From positions 1-64,000 of the forward strand of contig JAJRRU010000020.1 of assembly GCA_024279135.1 (NCBI GenBank): a stretch of DNA of 64,000 nt, in the 5' to 3' direction. A program made the translations under genes and the position numbers. The first letter of the stretch is position 1; each line of letters starts with the position of its first letter. Below are positions 1 to 8,583 of the stretch, piece by piece. Source of the DNA: Alphaproteobacteria bacterium (GTDB lineage Bacteria > Pseudomonadota > Alphaproteobacteria > Rhodospirillales > Casp-alpha2). The notes beneath the pieces were generated by a model. It saw nothing but the letters and a program-made list of their open reading frames with translations, was not told the origin of the DNA and did not search any database.

Positions 1-578
1 CCGCCGCCGTCAAGGAAGCACAAGAAAGCCACGAGACGGTTCAGGGGCTGGTTGAGGCTTCCCGGAAAATCGGTGATGTGGTTAGTCTTATCACCGACAT
101 TGCCGAGCAGACAAACCTGTTGGCGTTAAATGCGACCATTGAGGCTGCACGGGCCGGTGATGCCGGTAAAGGCTTCGCCGTGGTTGCCTCGGAGGTCAAA
201 AATCTGGCCAATCAAACCCAGAAAGCAACCGAAGAAATCGGTGGTCAAATCCAAGGAATTCAGTCGGCGACACAAGATGCCGCAGATTCAATTGAGCACA
301 TTGGCAAGACCATCTCCGAGATCGATGAAATTGCGACCACCATCGCCTCTGCGGTAGAAGAACAAAGTGCTGCCACACAGGAAATCTCGCGCAATGTGAG
401 TGAAGCCGCATCGGGAACGCAAGAAGTATCATCCAATATTCAGGGTGTTACGGCTGCTGCCGGTGAAGCCGGATCGGCCTCAACCGAATTGCTGGGCGTG
501 GCTAGTGAACTTAGCAGTAATTCAGAGACACTTAAGAGCGAAGTTGCCAAGTTCCTGGATCAGGTCCGCAACGGCTAG
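1..578 (+). CDS. Methyl-accepting chemotaxis protein, C-terminal part (5' truncated by window)
   Basis: The reading frame is open from base 3 and ends at a TAG. It encodes the cytoplasmic signalling tip and distal coiled coil of a chemoreceptor: the hairpin region [20 protein letters not shown] lies at about bases 100-160, followed by G-F-A-V-V-A-S-E-V and a Ser/Ala/Glu/Gln-rich helix. That hairpin binds CheA and CheW. The sensory and membrane domains lie upstream of the window, so the ligand cannot be inferred. There is no CheR-tethering pentapeptide at the C-terminus (it ends D-Q-V-R-N-G). The gene runs towards the nir operon, and a strong hairpin follows the stop codon. Confidence 0.95.
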   Translation, partial: AAVKEAQESHETVQGLVEASRKIGDVVSLITDIAEQTNLLALNATIEAARAGDAGKGFAVVASEVKNLANQTQKATEEIGGQIQGIQSATQDAADSIEHIGKTISEIDEIATTIASAVEEQSAATQEISRNVSEAASGTQEVSSNIQGVTAAAGEAGSASTELLGVASELSSNSETLKSEVAKFLDQVRNG

Positions 579-591
579 ATAACAATACCAG

Positions 592-630
592 CGCCCCGCC
601 ATCAGGCCCGTTTTGCAGGATGGCGGGGCG
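592..630 (+). terminator. Hairpin after the chemoreceptor gene
   Basis: A perfect 12-bp inverted repeat (CGCCCCGCCATC at 592-603, GATGGCGGGGCG at 619-630) with a 15-nt loop starts 14 bases after the chemoreceptor stop codon. The sequence just after it, TTCGTTTGTG, is only moderately T-rich. It sits between two convergent genes (chemoreceptor on plus, chelatase on minus) and may end transcription from the plus side. Confidence 0.6.
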
Positions 631-662
631 TTCGTTTGTGTGATGATTACTGGTTTAATACA

Positions 663-1427
663 TCAGGCCTGGAGTTCACGCCCCAGAATATCACACACCA
701 GGTCCATGAACCTGGGGTCGGCGGAAATACCCCCGGTTGGTGTGGTAAAGACCGGGCGGTTGGCCCGTGCAATAGCGGCGGGAAAGTCATCATTGTAATG
801 GCGACTGACAGTCAGAAACAGGCCTTCCGCAATAACCGGGCCTGCGAATGTGGGGATCATGATATCCGGATAGGGTGGTTGCTCCAGAAAGCTCTCGTGG
901 ACACCGGCAAAAAGGTTCTTTTCGCGCAGCAGCTTCACCAGATTGCGCGTCGATTGCGCCGATTCCGGGTGTTTAACCGAGCCATGCGCTACCATGACAA
1001 GATGGGTATCTTCCACACAAAGGGCATTGTCCTCGGCGGTCTGGATGGCACGTTGCATAAGCATATGGGTCAATTCATCATGCTGTCCAATGGATGGCAG
1101 GCAGATCACGTCGTTGTCTGCATCCTCATCGATTTTTTTGACCAGACCCGGCAGAGCGGCTCGCAGCATGAACCCGTGGCACATGAATATGGGCAGGATG
1201 ATTGTCCGTTTTATGCCAGCCGGTATGTCAGGGTACGGATCGACACCCTGGCTGGAACCGCACCACAGGTAGACGTTGTCTACGGCCAGTCGTGTGGTGA
1301 CCGATGCGGCTAGTCTGTCTTTAGCGTGACCTCCCCCTTTCTTGTGGGAATGCCAGGCCAGGACAATCGCCGTAGTCGCCAGCTCAGTGGCTGGTCCCTT
1401 TGGAGAGATTGATTTTATTAAAGACAT
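663..1427 (-). CDS. CbiX/SirB-type sirohydrochlorin chelatase, last gene of the nir operon
   Basis: A 254-residue protein of the class II chelatase fold in its long, two-repeat form. The N-terminal half has I-V-L-A-W-H-S-H and P-I-F-M-C-H-G-F; the C-terminal half has M-V-A-H-G-S and a second His-containing segment (V-S-R-H-Y). Family members insert Fe or Co into sirohydrochlorin. The start at 1427 has an AGGA ribosome site seven bases upstream and overlaps the end of nirN by 44 bp, so translation is probably coupled. Haem d1 synthesis passes through sirohaem (NirE makes precorrin-2, NirDLGH decarboxylate sirohaem), so a ferrochelatase here would close the gap between NirE and NirDLGH. That role is inference. 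The dehydrogenase step from precorrin-2 to sirohydrochlorin is not encoded in the window. Confidence 0.75.
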   Translation of the reverse strand: MSLIKSISPKGPATELATTAIVLAWHSHKKGGGHAKDRLAASVTTRLAVDNVYLWCGSSQGVDPYPDIPAGIKRTIILPIFMCHGFMLRAALPGLVKKIDEDADNDVICLPSIGQHDELTHMLMQRAIQTAEDNALCVEDTHLVMVAHGSVKHPESAQSTRNLVKLLREKNLFAGVHESFLEQPPYPDIMIPTFAGPVIAEGLFLTVSRHYNDDFPAAIARANRPVFTTPTGGISADPRFMDLVCDILGRELQA

Positions 1428-2964
1428 TGTATTTTCCTGAAGGTTTGCTCATGGGGATGCGTTTGACTTCCTCGAAGGTCTTTGCATCATAGACAATTAA
1501 CGCGCCATCCATTTCCCAGATGCTGACCAGGGCATAACGGCCATCCCGGGTAAACTCCACATGGGCAACTGTCTGGCCGGGCTCATGGCGCAGGGTTTTG
1601 ACGATTTCCAGCGTTTTTTTGTCAATGATGTGAATGGCGTCTTTGTTCTCGCCGAAGAAAACATCGATCCAGATATAGGGGGTATTCTCGTGGGTACGGG
1701 CGAAAAAACCCGGTCCCAGAGTTTCGATGACCTTTATGGTTTCCCAGGTTTCCATATCGATGATACTGACCGCTGCATCTCTCAGGTGCGGTGTGGACAT
1801 AACCTGGCGGCCCTGATATTCAAAAACGATGCCCGAGCCCAGATGAGGCATACCCTTGAGGTCCAGTTCAGCAACTTTCCTGCGGGCATCTAAATTATAG
1901 ACAACGCCGTTATTACCCGTGCGCCCTGCCCCGATGACTTCCGCATAATACGGGTCAAAGAAAAAATCATCCATATAATCATCCACCGCAATGCGGCGAA
2001 TACCGAAGGGTTGTGGACTGACTACGAAGCCTTCTTCCTGACCCTCGCGGTAATTGTGGACAAATCCGTCGACAATCGGGTCGGCATCCGGGTCGTAGGA
2101 CATCTCCCAGATTTCCTTGATGTCTTTCAGGGCCGCAATGAAGCTGATGCGTGGGCGGGCATCATAGACTGCGCTGACGCGTGATGAATTCCCATCCTTG
2201 TCGGTGACCGGGATATAGCGAAACGGCGACAGGTCCTCGGCATTGAGGACAACGATACTATGGGGCAGGTAATTCCCGACCATGACCCACTTGCCATCGG
2301 AAGAAACCGCAATGTTGCGGGTGTTGATCCCGGCGCGGATTTCAGCAACCTGTTTCAGGGTCCACAAATCATACTTGCTGATCCATCCATCACGGGAACC
2401 AAAATACACATACCGGCCATCGGGTGAATATTTGGCGCCTCCGTGCAGGGCAAAATGTGATTTAAAACGCCAGATCGGATCGAACGTATCACCATCGAGA
2501 ATGGTGACGTGATGATCGCCCGATTCCACCACGGTGAACAGGTTGAGCAGGTCCGATGTGTGAACCGGTTTGTCCGCCAGCGAGCTAACCGGGTTAATGA
2601 TATTCAGGGTTGGGGTAATCTCATCCATACCCCACTGCGGGATATACGATAACGGGCTATAGATGATGTCCACCAAAGCATTGATTTCCGACTGGTTGAG
2701 TTTTTCGGCGAAGCCCAGCATCTGGGTTGCCGGACGGCCATTGGCAATGACCGAAACGGCTTTATTCTTGCGCAACCTTTTCATGTTTCCCGGTAACAAT
2801 GCCGGCCCAATACCACCCAGCCGATCGCTGCCGTGACATTCCGAACAGAGTGTCTGATAATTTTCCATATCAGATGGTGCGGCCTGTGCGGCTTGTGCCG
2901 GCTGAACGCCGGACACTGTCCAGGCCATGACCAGGAGGCAAATAAAGCTAAGCGACTGTTGCAT
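1384..2964 (-). CDS. nirN: NirN, c-haem and d1-binding periplasmic protein of haem d1 biosynthesis
   Basis: 526 residues: a signal peptide (cleavage near A-Q-A-A-Q-A-A), a short cytochrome c domain with C-S-E-C-H at about residue 40, then an eight-bladed propeller-type domain related to the d1 domain of NirS. NirN is the dihydro-haem d1 dehydrogenase that introduces the acrylate double bond in the periplasm and hands d1 to NirS. It is distinguished from NirS, also present here at 10909-12519, by its position after nirJ. The start overlaps the end of nirJ by 17 bp. Confidence 0.93.
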   Translation of the reverse strand: MQQSLSFICLLVMAWTVSGVQPAQAAQAAPSDMENYQTLCSECHGSDRLGGIGPALLPGNMKRLRKNKAVSVIANGRPATQMLGFAEKLNQSEINALVDIIYSPLSYIPQWGMDEITPTLNIINPVSSLADKPVHTSDLLNLFTVVESGDHHVTILDGDTFDPIWRFKSHFALHGGAKYSPDGRYVYFGSRDGWISKYDLWTLKQVAEIRAGINTRNIAVSSDGKWVMVGNYLPHSIVVLNAEDLSPFRYIPVTDKDGNSSRVSAVYDARPRISFIAALKDIKEIWEMSYDPDADPIVDGFVHNYREGQEEGFVVSPQPFGIRRIAVDDYMDDFFFDPYYAEVIGAGRTGNNGVVYNLDARRKVAELDLKGMPHLGSGIVFEYQGRQVMSTPHLRDAAVSIIDMETWETIKVIETLGPGFFARTHENTPYIWIDVFFGENKDAIHIIDKKTLEIVKTLRHEPGQTVAHVEFTRDGRYALVSIWEMDGALIVYDAKTFEEVKRIPMSKPSGKYNVFNKINLSKGTSH

Positions 2965-4150
2965 AGGAACCTTTGCGGTAAGGGGTTACTTTCAGGCGTT
3001 CGTCATCGTCATTCACGCCAATCTCATGATCTTCCAGATAACAGGCCGGATCTTCGGCCCAGGGATCGCCGGTTAGCTGCATGGCCCTGACACGGGTATT
3101 ACCGCCACAAATATCGAAATGACTGCACTTGCCACAGCGCCCGCCGATTTGGCGCGGGTAAGCTTTCAGACCGGCCATAACAGGATCAGACGTATCGGGC
3201 CAGATTTCGGAAAACGGCCTGTTGCGCACATTGCCCAGTTTGTAATGCCACCAGAACGTATCGGGGTGAACCTCGCCGACGTTGTCGATGTTGGCGATAT
3301 TGACCCCGGACGCATTGCCGCCCCACTGGACCAGCTTGGCCCGGATGTGCTCGGCCTTGTCAGGGAAGTGCTTTTGCACCCAATGATAGAGATAGACACC
3401 ATCGGCATCGTTGTTGCCGGTGACGATTTCCTTGTCCTGACCGTTCTGGATATAACGCAGGGCGGTTTCAAACAGCAAATCCATGGCCTCGCGGGTCATG
3501 GTATGGTGGGCATCCTCGCCGCGGTTTTTGTTACCGCGTCCGCCATAGTTCAGGTGTGACAGGTAAAATTTACTGACGTCTTCCTGTTCTGCGAGCTTGA
3601 GAAGTTCCGGCAGATCGGCGGCAGTTTGCGCGGTAATTGAGAAACGCAACCCCACCTTCAGGCCCCGTTCCCGGCACAGGCGAACACCTTTCAGGGAGTC
3701 ATCGAAAGCCCCTTCCCGGCCCCGGAAATGATCATGGGTTTCACGTAAACCGTCCATGCTGATACCTACGTAATCGTAGTTTACCGCCGTGATCTGGTCG
3801 ATAGTGCTGTCATCAATCAAGGTTCCATTGCTCGACAGGCCGACATAGAACCCCATTTCCTTGGCGTGGTGGGAAATCTCGAAAATATCAGGCCGCAACA
3901 ATGGTTCACCGCCCGACAGGATCAGCACCGGAACCCGAAAACCTTTCAGATCATCCATCACCGAAAACACTTCTCCGGTGGATAGTTCGTCGGGAAAATC
4001 ATAATCCGCTGAAATGGTGTAACAGTGTTTACAGCGCAAATTGCACCGCCGGATCAGATTCCAGATGACCACTGGCCCGGGCGGGTTGCGCTTTGGGCCA
4101 ACCGGCGTGGGTTCGAACAGTTCTTTCATTAATTGTGTGACACGAAACAT
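2948..4150 (-). CDS. nirJ: NirJ, radical SAM enzyme of haem d1 biosynthesis
   Basis: A 400-residue radical SAM protein. The CX3CX2C cluster motif C-N-L-R-C-K-H-C lies at about residues 36-43, followed by G-G-E-P (SAM binding), and the C-terminal SPASM-type region has C-G-K-C-S-H-F-D-I-C-G-G-N and a later Cys. NirJ removes two propionate side chains from didecarboxysirohaem and installs the oxo groups of the d1 macrocycle. The gene begins five bases after nirH and overlaps nirN. Cytoplasmic; no signal peptide. Confidence 0.95.
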   Translation of the reverse strand: MFRVTQLMKELFEPTPVGPKRNPPGPVVIWNLIRRCNLRCKHCYTISADYDFPDELSTGEVFSVMDDLKGFRVPVLILSGGEPLLRPDIFEISHHAKEMGFYVGLSSNGTLIDDSTIDQITAVNYDYVGISMDGLRETHDHFRGREGAFDDSLKGVRLCRERGLKVGLRFSITAQTAADLPELLKLAEQEDVSKFYLSHLNYGGRGNKNRGEDAHHTMTREAMDLLFETALRYIQNGQDKEIVTGNNDADGVYLYHWVQKHFPDKAEHIRAKLVQWGGNASGVNIANIDNVGEVHPDTFWWHYKLGNVRNRPFSEIWPDTSDPVMAGLKAYPRQIGGRCGKCSHFDICGGNTRVRAMQLTGDPWAEDPACYLEDHEIGVNDDDERLKVTPYRKGSYATVA

Positions 4151-4155
4151 GGTGA

Positions 4156-4671
4156 TTATTCCCGTTTGCTGTTCTGATCGTTCTGGTTTGCGAAGCGCAA
4201 GCCGGTTTTTTTCAAAATGCGGGTTGAATACAGTATATCATGGGCCCGGCAGTTATCCCCAAGGATTGTTTGGATCTCGGCTGCCTGTTGTTCAACGCCC
4301 TCACGGGTTTTTGCATGGACCATGGCAAACAGGTTGTAAGTCCATTGCGGTGGGTGGCGTGGGCGTTCATAACAATGTGAAACAAAAGGTAAATTACCGA
4401 TCTTCTGGCCGAGGGTTAATATCTGGTCATCGGCGATATCCCAGACCGTCATGCCGTTAGAGCGATAACCCAGGGCGTAGTGGTTGGGGATCACGCCAAT
4501 GCGGCGGATAACCCCGCCCTCAAGCATGGCTTTCATGCGTTCCAGGACCGCACTGGTGCTTAACCCCAGTTGTTGGGCAACCTGTTTGTAGGGCTCGCGC
4601 ACCAGCTCCAGACCGGCCTGTGTGGCCAGAATAATTTCTTTGTCCGTTGCATCTATGGCGATTTTGTCCAT
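4156..4671 (-). CDS. nirH: NirH, sirohaem decarboxylase subunit
   Basis: 171 residues of the Lrp/AsnC-like sirohaem decarboxylase family: a winged-helix-like N-terminus (about 10-60) then a RAM-like domain with S-H-C-Y-E-R-P and the C-terminal signature I-L-Y-S-T-R-I-L-K-K-T-G typical of NirH. Together with NirDL and NirG it converts sirohaem to 12,18-didecarboxysirohaem. The ATG shares one base with the stop codon of nirG (TGATG), which indicates translational coupling. These proteins resemble regulators but act as enzymes; nothing here suggests DNA binding. Confidence 0.9.
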   Translation of the reverse strand: MDKIAIDATDKEIILATQAGLELVREPYKQVAQQLGLSTSAVLERMKAMLEGGVIRRIGVIPNHYALGYRSNGMTVWDIADDQILTLGQKIGNLPFVSHCYERPRHPPQWTYNLFAMVHAKTREGVEQQAAEIQTILGDNCRAHDILYSTRILKKTGLRFANQNDQNSKRE

Positions 4672-5114
4672 TACGCCTCAAACCTCAGGCCAATAAAAAA
4701 TTCAGATGTCTTGGGCATGTCGTGAACCTCCAGCCCGGCAGCCTGTTCGATGGCGTGCAGAACTGCGTCAATTTCCTGGCGGGTTCCCGCGCCAACCACG
4801 AACCACATGTTCAATTCATGGCTGCGCTCATAATTGTGGGCCACTTCATCGAAAGAATTGACCATATTGGCAACTTGCTCGAAGTCTTTTTCTGGCACAC
4901 TCATGGCACAAAGGGTCACCGCCCCGCCCATGGTATCGGCGTTATACAGCGGGCCGAACCGGGTCAGGGTGTTGTCGGCCAACATGGCCTCGATCCTGGC
5001 AATCAAGTCATCTTCGCCCAGTTCCAGCCCCTGTCCTGCTTGCGCAAAAGGGTGTTCGGTAATGGGGAAGCCACCTTGCAGGGCATTGATGATATCGCGG
5101 TCAATCTGGTCCAT
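4671..5114 (-). CDS. nirG: NirG, sirohaem decarboxylase subunit
   Basis: 147 residues, same fold as NirD and NirH. It contains the H-N-Y-E-R-S-H motif found in the NirD/NirG (AhbA-like) branch and ends F-F-I-G-L-R-F-E-A. In the related decarboxylases the His of this motif lies in the active site. Its start and stop each overlap the neighbouring genes by a single base (TGATG), so nirDL-nirG-nirH should be made in fixed ratio, as expected for subunits of one complex. The NirG assignment rests on order and motif, since NirD and NirG are close paralogues. Confidence 0.88.
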   Translation of the reverse strand: MDQIDRDIINALQGGFPITEHPFAQAGQGLELGEDDLIARIEAMLADNTLTRFGPLYNADTMGGAVTLCAMSVPEKDFEQVANMVNSFDEVAHNYERSHELNMWFVVGAGTRQEIDAVLHAIEQAAGLEVHDMPKTSEFFIGLRFEA

Positions 5115-6127
5115 CAGGCGACCTCTCTGGCGGGAGAATAGCGCGCACCGGTCTGTTTGAAGCGCCGCTTGCTGAACAGAATTTCGTGCTCGATGCCGCT
5201 CAGGGCGGGTTGGCGGGCAAGCTCGTCGATCTGCGCCATGACCTGATCGTGGTCAAGCCCGTGGATCATGGAAAAAATATTATATTTCCAGCCCGGCAGA
5301 CGACGCGGGCGTCGGTAACACAAGGTTACGTAAGGCGCTGCGGTCATAACCGGTACGGCGTCAAAAATATCACCATCGGGGATATTCCAGACCACCATGG
5401 CATTGGCCTTGTAGCCCAGTTCATGATGGCGGACCACCACACCAAATCGTCTGATCGCCCCACACTGCTGCAAGCGGTCTATGCGATTGAGAACATCATC
5501 TACGGACAGGTCAAGGGCCCTGGCAATGTCATCATAGGGTTGATCACAATAGCCCAAACCGTCTTCCAGTACCCAGAGAAGTTCCCGGTCAACCGGGCAC
5601 GTGACGGTTTCTGTCAGTACGATGGGTGTTTTTTTTTGTGCCGGTCGGGTGGGTCGGGGCAACGTGTTGCCATTGAGGTTAAAGCCAAGATCGATGTGAT
5701 AGGCTTCAAGCATGGGCAGGCTCATCACCGACAGACCGGTCTGTGCCTCGATGTCTGTAATTGTTTTATTGACGCCGCCTTGGTCGGGTGCGGTGATGAC
5801 GAACCACAGGTTATAATGGTGGGTGCGTTCATAATTATGATTTACCCCCCTGTGTGCCGATACTTTACCGGCGATGTCTTCCAGATCAGGTTTTGCAACA
5901 CTCATGCAGGCCAGGGTGCTGGAACCCAACACCCCGTTGTTAACAACCGCCCCAATGCGGCTGACAACGCCTTTATCAGCAAGGCGTTGATAGCTTGAAA
6001 TGGTGGATTGGTGTGTCAGTTCGGCATTACTGGCGATTATTTCATAGGGACGGCTGGTCAGCGGGAAGTCCCGTTGCCAATCGTTCAGCAATTTGATTTC
6101 GTGGCCGCTGAATGGGTTCATGCTCAC
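5114..6127 (-). CDS. nirDL: NirDL, fused sirohaem decarboxylase subunits
   Basis: A 337-residue natural fusion of two Lrp/AsnC-like units. The NirD half (about 1-150) has N-H-N-Y-E-R-T-H-H-Y-N-L-W-F, the NirL half (about 175-330) has L-C-Y-R-R-P-R-R-L-P and ends with L-F-S-K-R-R-F-K-Q-T-G. A Pro/Lys-rich linker of roughly 20 residues joins them. The same fusion is known in Paracoccus and other alphaproteobacteria, whereas Pseudomonas has separate genes. The start overlaps the nirF stop as ATGA. A second ATG two codons in is also possible. Confidence 0.93.
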   Translation of the reverse strand: MSMNPFSGHEIKLLNDWQRDFPLTSRPYEIIASNAELTHQSTISSYQRLADKGVVSRIGAVVNNGVLGSSTLACMSVAKPDLEDIAGKVSAHRGVNHNYERTHHYNLWFVITAPDQGGVNKTITDIEAQTGLSVMSLPMLEAYHIDLGFNLNGNTLPRPTRPAQKKTPIVLTETVTCPVDRELLWVLEDGLGYCDQPYDDIARALDLSVDDVLNRIDRLQQCGAIRRFGVVVRHHELGYKANAMVVWNIPDGDIFDAVPVMTAAPYVTLCYRRPRRLPGWKYNIFSMIHGLDHDQVMAQIDELARQPALSGIEHEILFSKRRFKQTGARYSPAREVA

Positions 6128-7338
6128 AACCCCGTACGATTGGCTCGGGACGTGAAGAATATACCACTTGGTTTCTCGGCTGGTAATTCGACCAGTTTTT
6201 CAAAGCTTGTGGTGTCATAGACATGAACTTTTCCGCTATCGCGGACCGACAGCCAGAGATGTTCGCCGCGTGGTGTGAATTCCATATGCAAGGCCGCCTT
6301 GCCCGGAACGAAGGAATGGATGATCTCTTGCGTGGGAACATCAATTACCTGGATGGTGTTATTGAGCGGTAGCGCAAAATTGACCCAGACCTGTCTGCCA
6401 TCCGGTCGTGCGATGACAAAAATCGGTTGTCCGTGTACGGCTATTCTGCCGACTTCCTGCCAGGACCGGGCATCAACGACCAGCACTTCATGTCGACCGA
6501 CGGCGGGTAAAAACAGCATATCCCCGGCCTTGGCCCAGCCTTCCATGTGGGGCATCTTGTAGACAGGCAGTTTTTGTTCACCTTTGCCATAGTTGTCCAG
6601 GATACGCTGGACACCTTTGTCCATGTTCCACAGATCGAGTTTCGCCAGGCCGTCTTCGCCGAACAAACCGGCGATATAAAACCGCCCGTCGGGGGTGATC
6701 AGCCCATCATAGGGCTGTTTACCGATTTCGCTGAATTTGGTGATTGCCGGATTACTTGTATCGGACATATCGACAACCCAAATTTCACCACTGTCATAGA
6801 GGCCAAAGACAAATTTTTGCCCCGGCGCGTCCACCAATCCAACGGTTTTAGAGACTTCTCCGTCTGCACCCACAGCCGGAATATCGGCAACCAGTTCAAG
6901 GCTGGCGCTGTCAAAGATGCGCACGCCGCCGGGATCATAGTTTGAAACCGCAACCAGCGAGCCATCCTGGGATATGGCACCACCGATTGAATTGCCGGCC
7001 TGGATGACCCGCTTGGCAATTTTCTGGCTCAGCAGGTCGACTTTTGTCAGCCCGCCATCACGCCCGAAGATATAGGCAAACCGTCCATCGCGTGAAAATA
7101 CTGCCGAGGCATGGGACAAATCGCCCAGTCCTTGGACCGTTGCCAGGCTGGTTTGTGTTGTGGTCTCAATTATTTGCAGGCTGCCGGTGGCTCGTTCGAT
7201 GATAACGCCGAGATCGCCGGTACCGCGCAGCTCACCTGCGGCAAAGGACAGGCCCGGTGTTATTGTGGTGATAAACAGGGCGAACAGAACCATACGGCAT
7301 GTTGCCAGGATAGATTTGTTTTGTCGTCGTGCAATCAT
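6124..7338 (-). CDS. nirF: NirF, periplasmic d1-binding protein of haem d1 biosynthesis
   Basis: 404 residues if started at 7338, where ATG overlaps the nirC stop as ATGA; a longer frame to 7374 exists, but the shorter start puts a conventional signal peptide (M-I-A-R-R-Q..., hydrophobic, A-A-G) at the N-terminus and matches the tight packing of the operon. The mature protein is a beta propeller related to the d1 domain of NirS but lacks any CXXCH. NirF acts late in d1 assembly in the periplasm, before NirN. It is followed by nirDL with a 4-bp overlap. Confidence 0.92.
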   Translation of the reverse strand: MIARRQNKSILATCRMVLFALFITTITPGLSFAAGELRGTGDLGVIIERATGSLQIIETTTQTSLATVQGLGDLSHASAVFSRDGRFAYIFGRDGGLTKVDLLSQKIAKRVIQAGNSIGGAISQDGSLVAVSNYDPGGVRIFDSASLELVADIPAVGADGEVSKTVGLVDAPGQKFVFGLYDSGEIWVVDMSDTSNPAITKFSEIGKQPYDGLITPDGRFYIAGLFGEDGLAKLDLWNMDKGVQRILDNYGKGEQKLPVYKMPHMEGWAKAGDMLFLPAVGRHEVLVVDARSWQEVGRIAVHGQPIFVIARPDGRQVWVNFALPLNNTIQVIDVPTQEIIHSFVPGKAALHMEFTPRGEHLWLSVRDSGKVHVYDTTSFEKLVELPAEKPSGIFFTSRANRTGL

Positions 7339-7682
7339 GGCGCAAGCCCTTGTTTCAGTTTCTGGACCATCCACAGGGCTTCATCCCTGTCGAGCAGGTA
7401 TTTCCACGGTGGCATGGGTGTTTCAGGGACCCCTTCCAGGATAATATTTACCAGATAGTCAATGTCGCGATCAACAATGTTTTCCGGTCGTAATGCAGGC
7501 CCCAGTCCGCCCTTCATGGTTAGACCATGACAAGAGCCACAATCTTGTATGAGCATGTTTTCAAGCTCTGCCTTGCGTATGTTTTCGCTCGTTTGAGCTT
7601 TTGTCATGGGCATGAAATTCAGCAACACAAATACAGTAAAAATGCCCGCCAGCAACACAATAACGCGAGGTTTATGCAACAT
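7335..7682 (-). CDS. nirC: NirC, small periplasmic c-type cytochrome
   Basis: 115 residues with an N-terminal signal or anchor (hydrophobic about residues 7-25), one C-G-S-C-H haem site at about 48-52 and a distal Met in the segment T-P-M-P-P-W, the usual sixth ligand of class I cytochromes. NirC (cytochrome c55X) can donate electrons to NirS and has been linked to d1 maturation. Start overlaps the nirE end by 11 bp, stop overlaps nirF as ATGA. Confidence 0.88.
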   Translation of the reverse strand: MLHKPRVIVLLAGIFTVFVLLNFMPMTKAQTSENIRKAELENMLIQDCGSCHGLTMKGGLGPALRPENIVDRDIDYLVNIILEGVPETPMPPWKYLLDRDEALWMVQKLKQGLAP

Positions 7683-8496
7683 TAACGTCCATTTCAGAAC
7701 TGAATGACCCGGTGTCTTGTTGTTGCGGTATTCCCATAATATCTAACAGGCTAATAACATTCCCGATAATAAACAAAATTGGCCCATCCATGTGGGCATC
7801 AACGGTATCTTTTGCGATTTCACCCAGTGTGGAGATGACCAGTTTCTGATCCTTCCGGGTTCCGTTACAGATCGCTGCCACACCGGTTTTTGGTGACAGG
7901 CCGTTGGTAATCAGTCGGATTGAAATTTGTGGAATATTGGTGATTCCCATATAAATCACCAGGGTGGTATTGGGATCAGCCAGGCCTTTCCAGTCCAGGG
8001 TCAGTTCCTCGCCATCGCGAAAGTGACCAGTGACGTAGCGAACGCTGCTGGCAATGCCCCGGTGGGTCAATGGTAATCCGATCGATGACGCACAACCACT
8101 GGCAGAGGTAACACCGGGCACGACTTCGTAATCAACACAATTTTCGCGCAGGTGTATGGCCTCCTCCCCGCCCCGTCCGAACAGGAATGGATCGCCCCCC
8201 TTGAGACGGACCACGCAGCGATTTTCCTGTACCAGAGATAACAACAGTGCATTGATCTCATTTTGGGGAACATGGTGACAGCCCGATTGTTTGCCGACAT
8301 TTATTCTGGCCGTTCCTTCGGGAATCAGGTTCAGGATTTCGGGCGAAACCAGTCGGTCATAAACAATAACATCGGCCTCATTAATAAGCCGCATTGCTTT
8401 GATGGTCAGGTAATCCGGATTGCCCGGACCGGCACCGACCAGATAGACTTTCGGTGGGTTATGTTTAGTGCCGTTGTTTAGATTATGGTCAAACAT
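7672..8496 (-). CDS. nirE: NirE, S-adenosylmethionine:uroporphyrinogen III methyltransferase
   Basis: 274 residues of the SUMT/CobA family. Seen: Y-L-V-G-A-G-P-G-N-P-D near the N-terminus, V-G-K-Q at about 80, and R-L-K-G-G-D-P-F-L-F-G-R-G-G-E-E. It methylates uroporphyrinogen III at C2 and C7 to precorrin-2, the entry into sirohaem and haem d1. There is no fused CysG dehydrogenase/chelatase domain, so oxidation and iron insertion need other enzymes. AGGGGAA lies 8 bases before the ATG. A weak FNR-like site lies about 60 bp upstream. Confidence 0.93.
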   Translation of the reverse strand: MFDHNLNNGTKHNPPKVYLVGAGPGNPDYLTIKAMRLINEADVIVYDRLVSPEILNLIPEGTARINVGKQSGCHHVPQNEINALLLSLVQENRCVVRLKGGDPFLFGRGGEEAIHLRENCVDYEVVPGVTSASGCASSIGLPLTHRGIASSVRYVTGHFRDGEELTLDWKGLADPNTTLVIYMGITNIPQISIRLITNGLSPKTGVAAICNGTRKDQKLVISTLGEIAKDTVDAHMDGPILFIIGNVISLLDIMGIPQQQDTGSFSSEMDVNVA

Positions 8497-8549
8497 GTTT
8501 TATTCCCCTTATTGAAGGGAAATATTATAATAAAGCCGGTTCAATAACC

Positions 8550-8563
8550 TTGACTTAGGATAA
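8550..8563 (-). promoter_or_regulatory. Weak FNR/NNR-like site upstream of nirE
   Basis: On the plus strand the sequence is TTGAC-TTAG-GATAA. The first half-site is perfect and the second matches GTTAA only in part. Its centre is about 60 bp before the nirE start, in the 87-bp gap after the cupredoxin gene, so an internal promoter for the d1-biosynthesis genes is possible. It is much weaker than the two boxes at 12596 and 18972. Confidence 0.3.
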
Positions 8564-8583
8564 GTTGTTTCCAGTAGTCGTTA

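Noticed and set aside
4156-6127. Lrp/AsnC-type regulators next to nirF
   Set aside because: Motifs (H-N-Y-E-R, C-Y-E-R-P) and order identify them as NirDL, NirG and NirH, which are enzymes.
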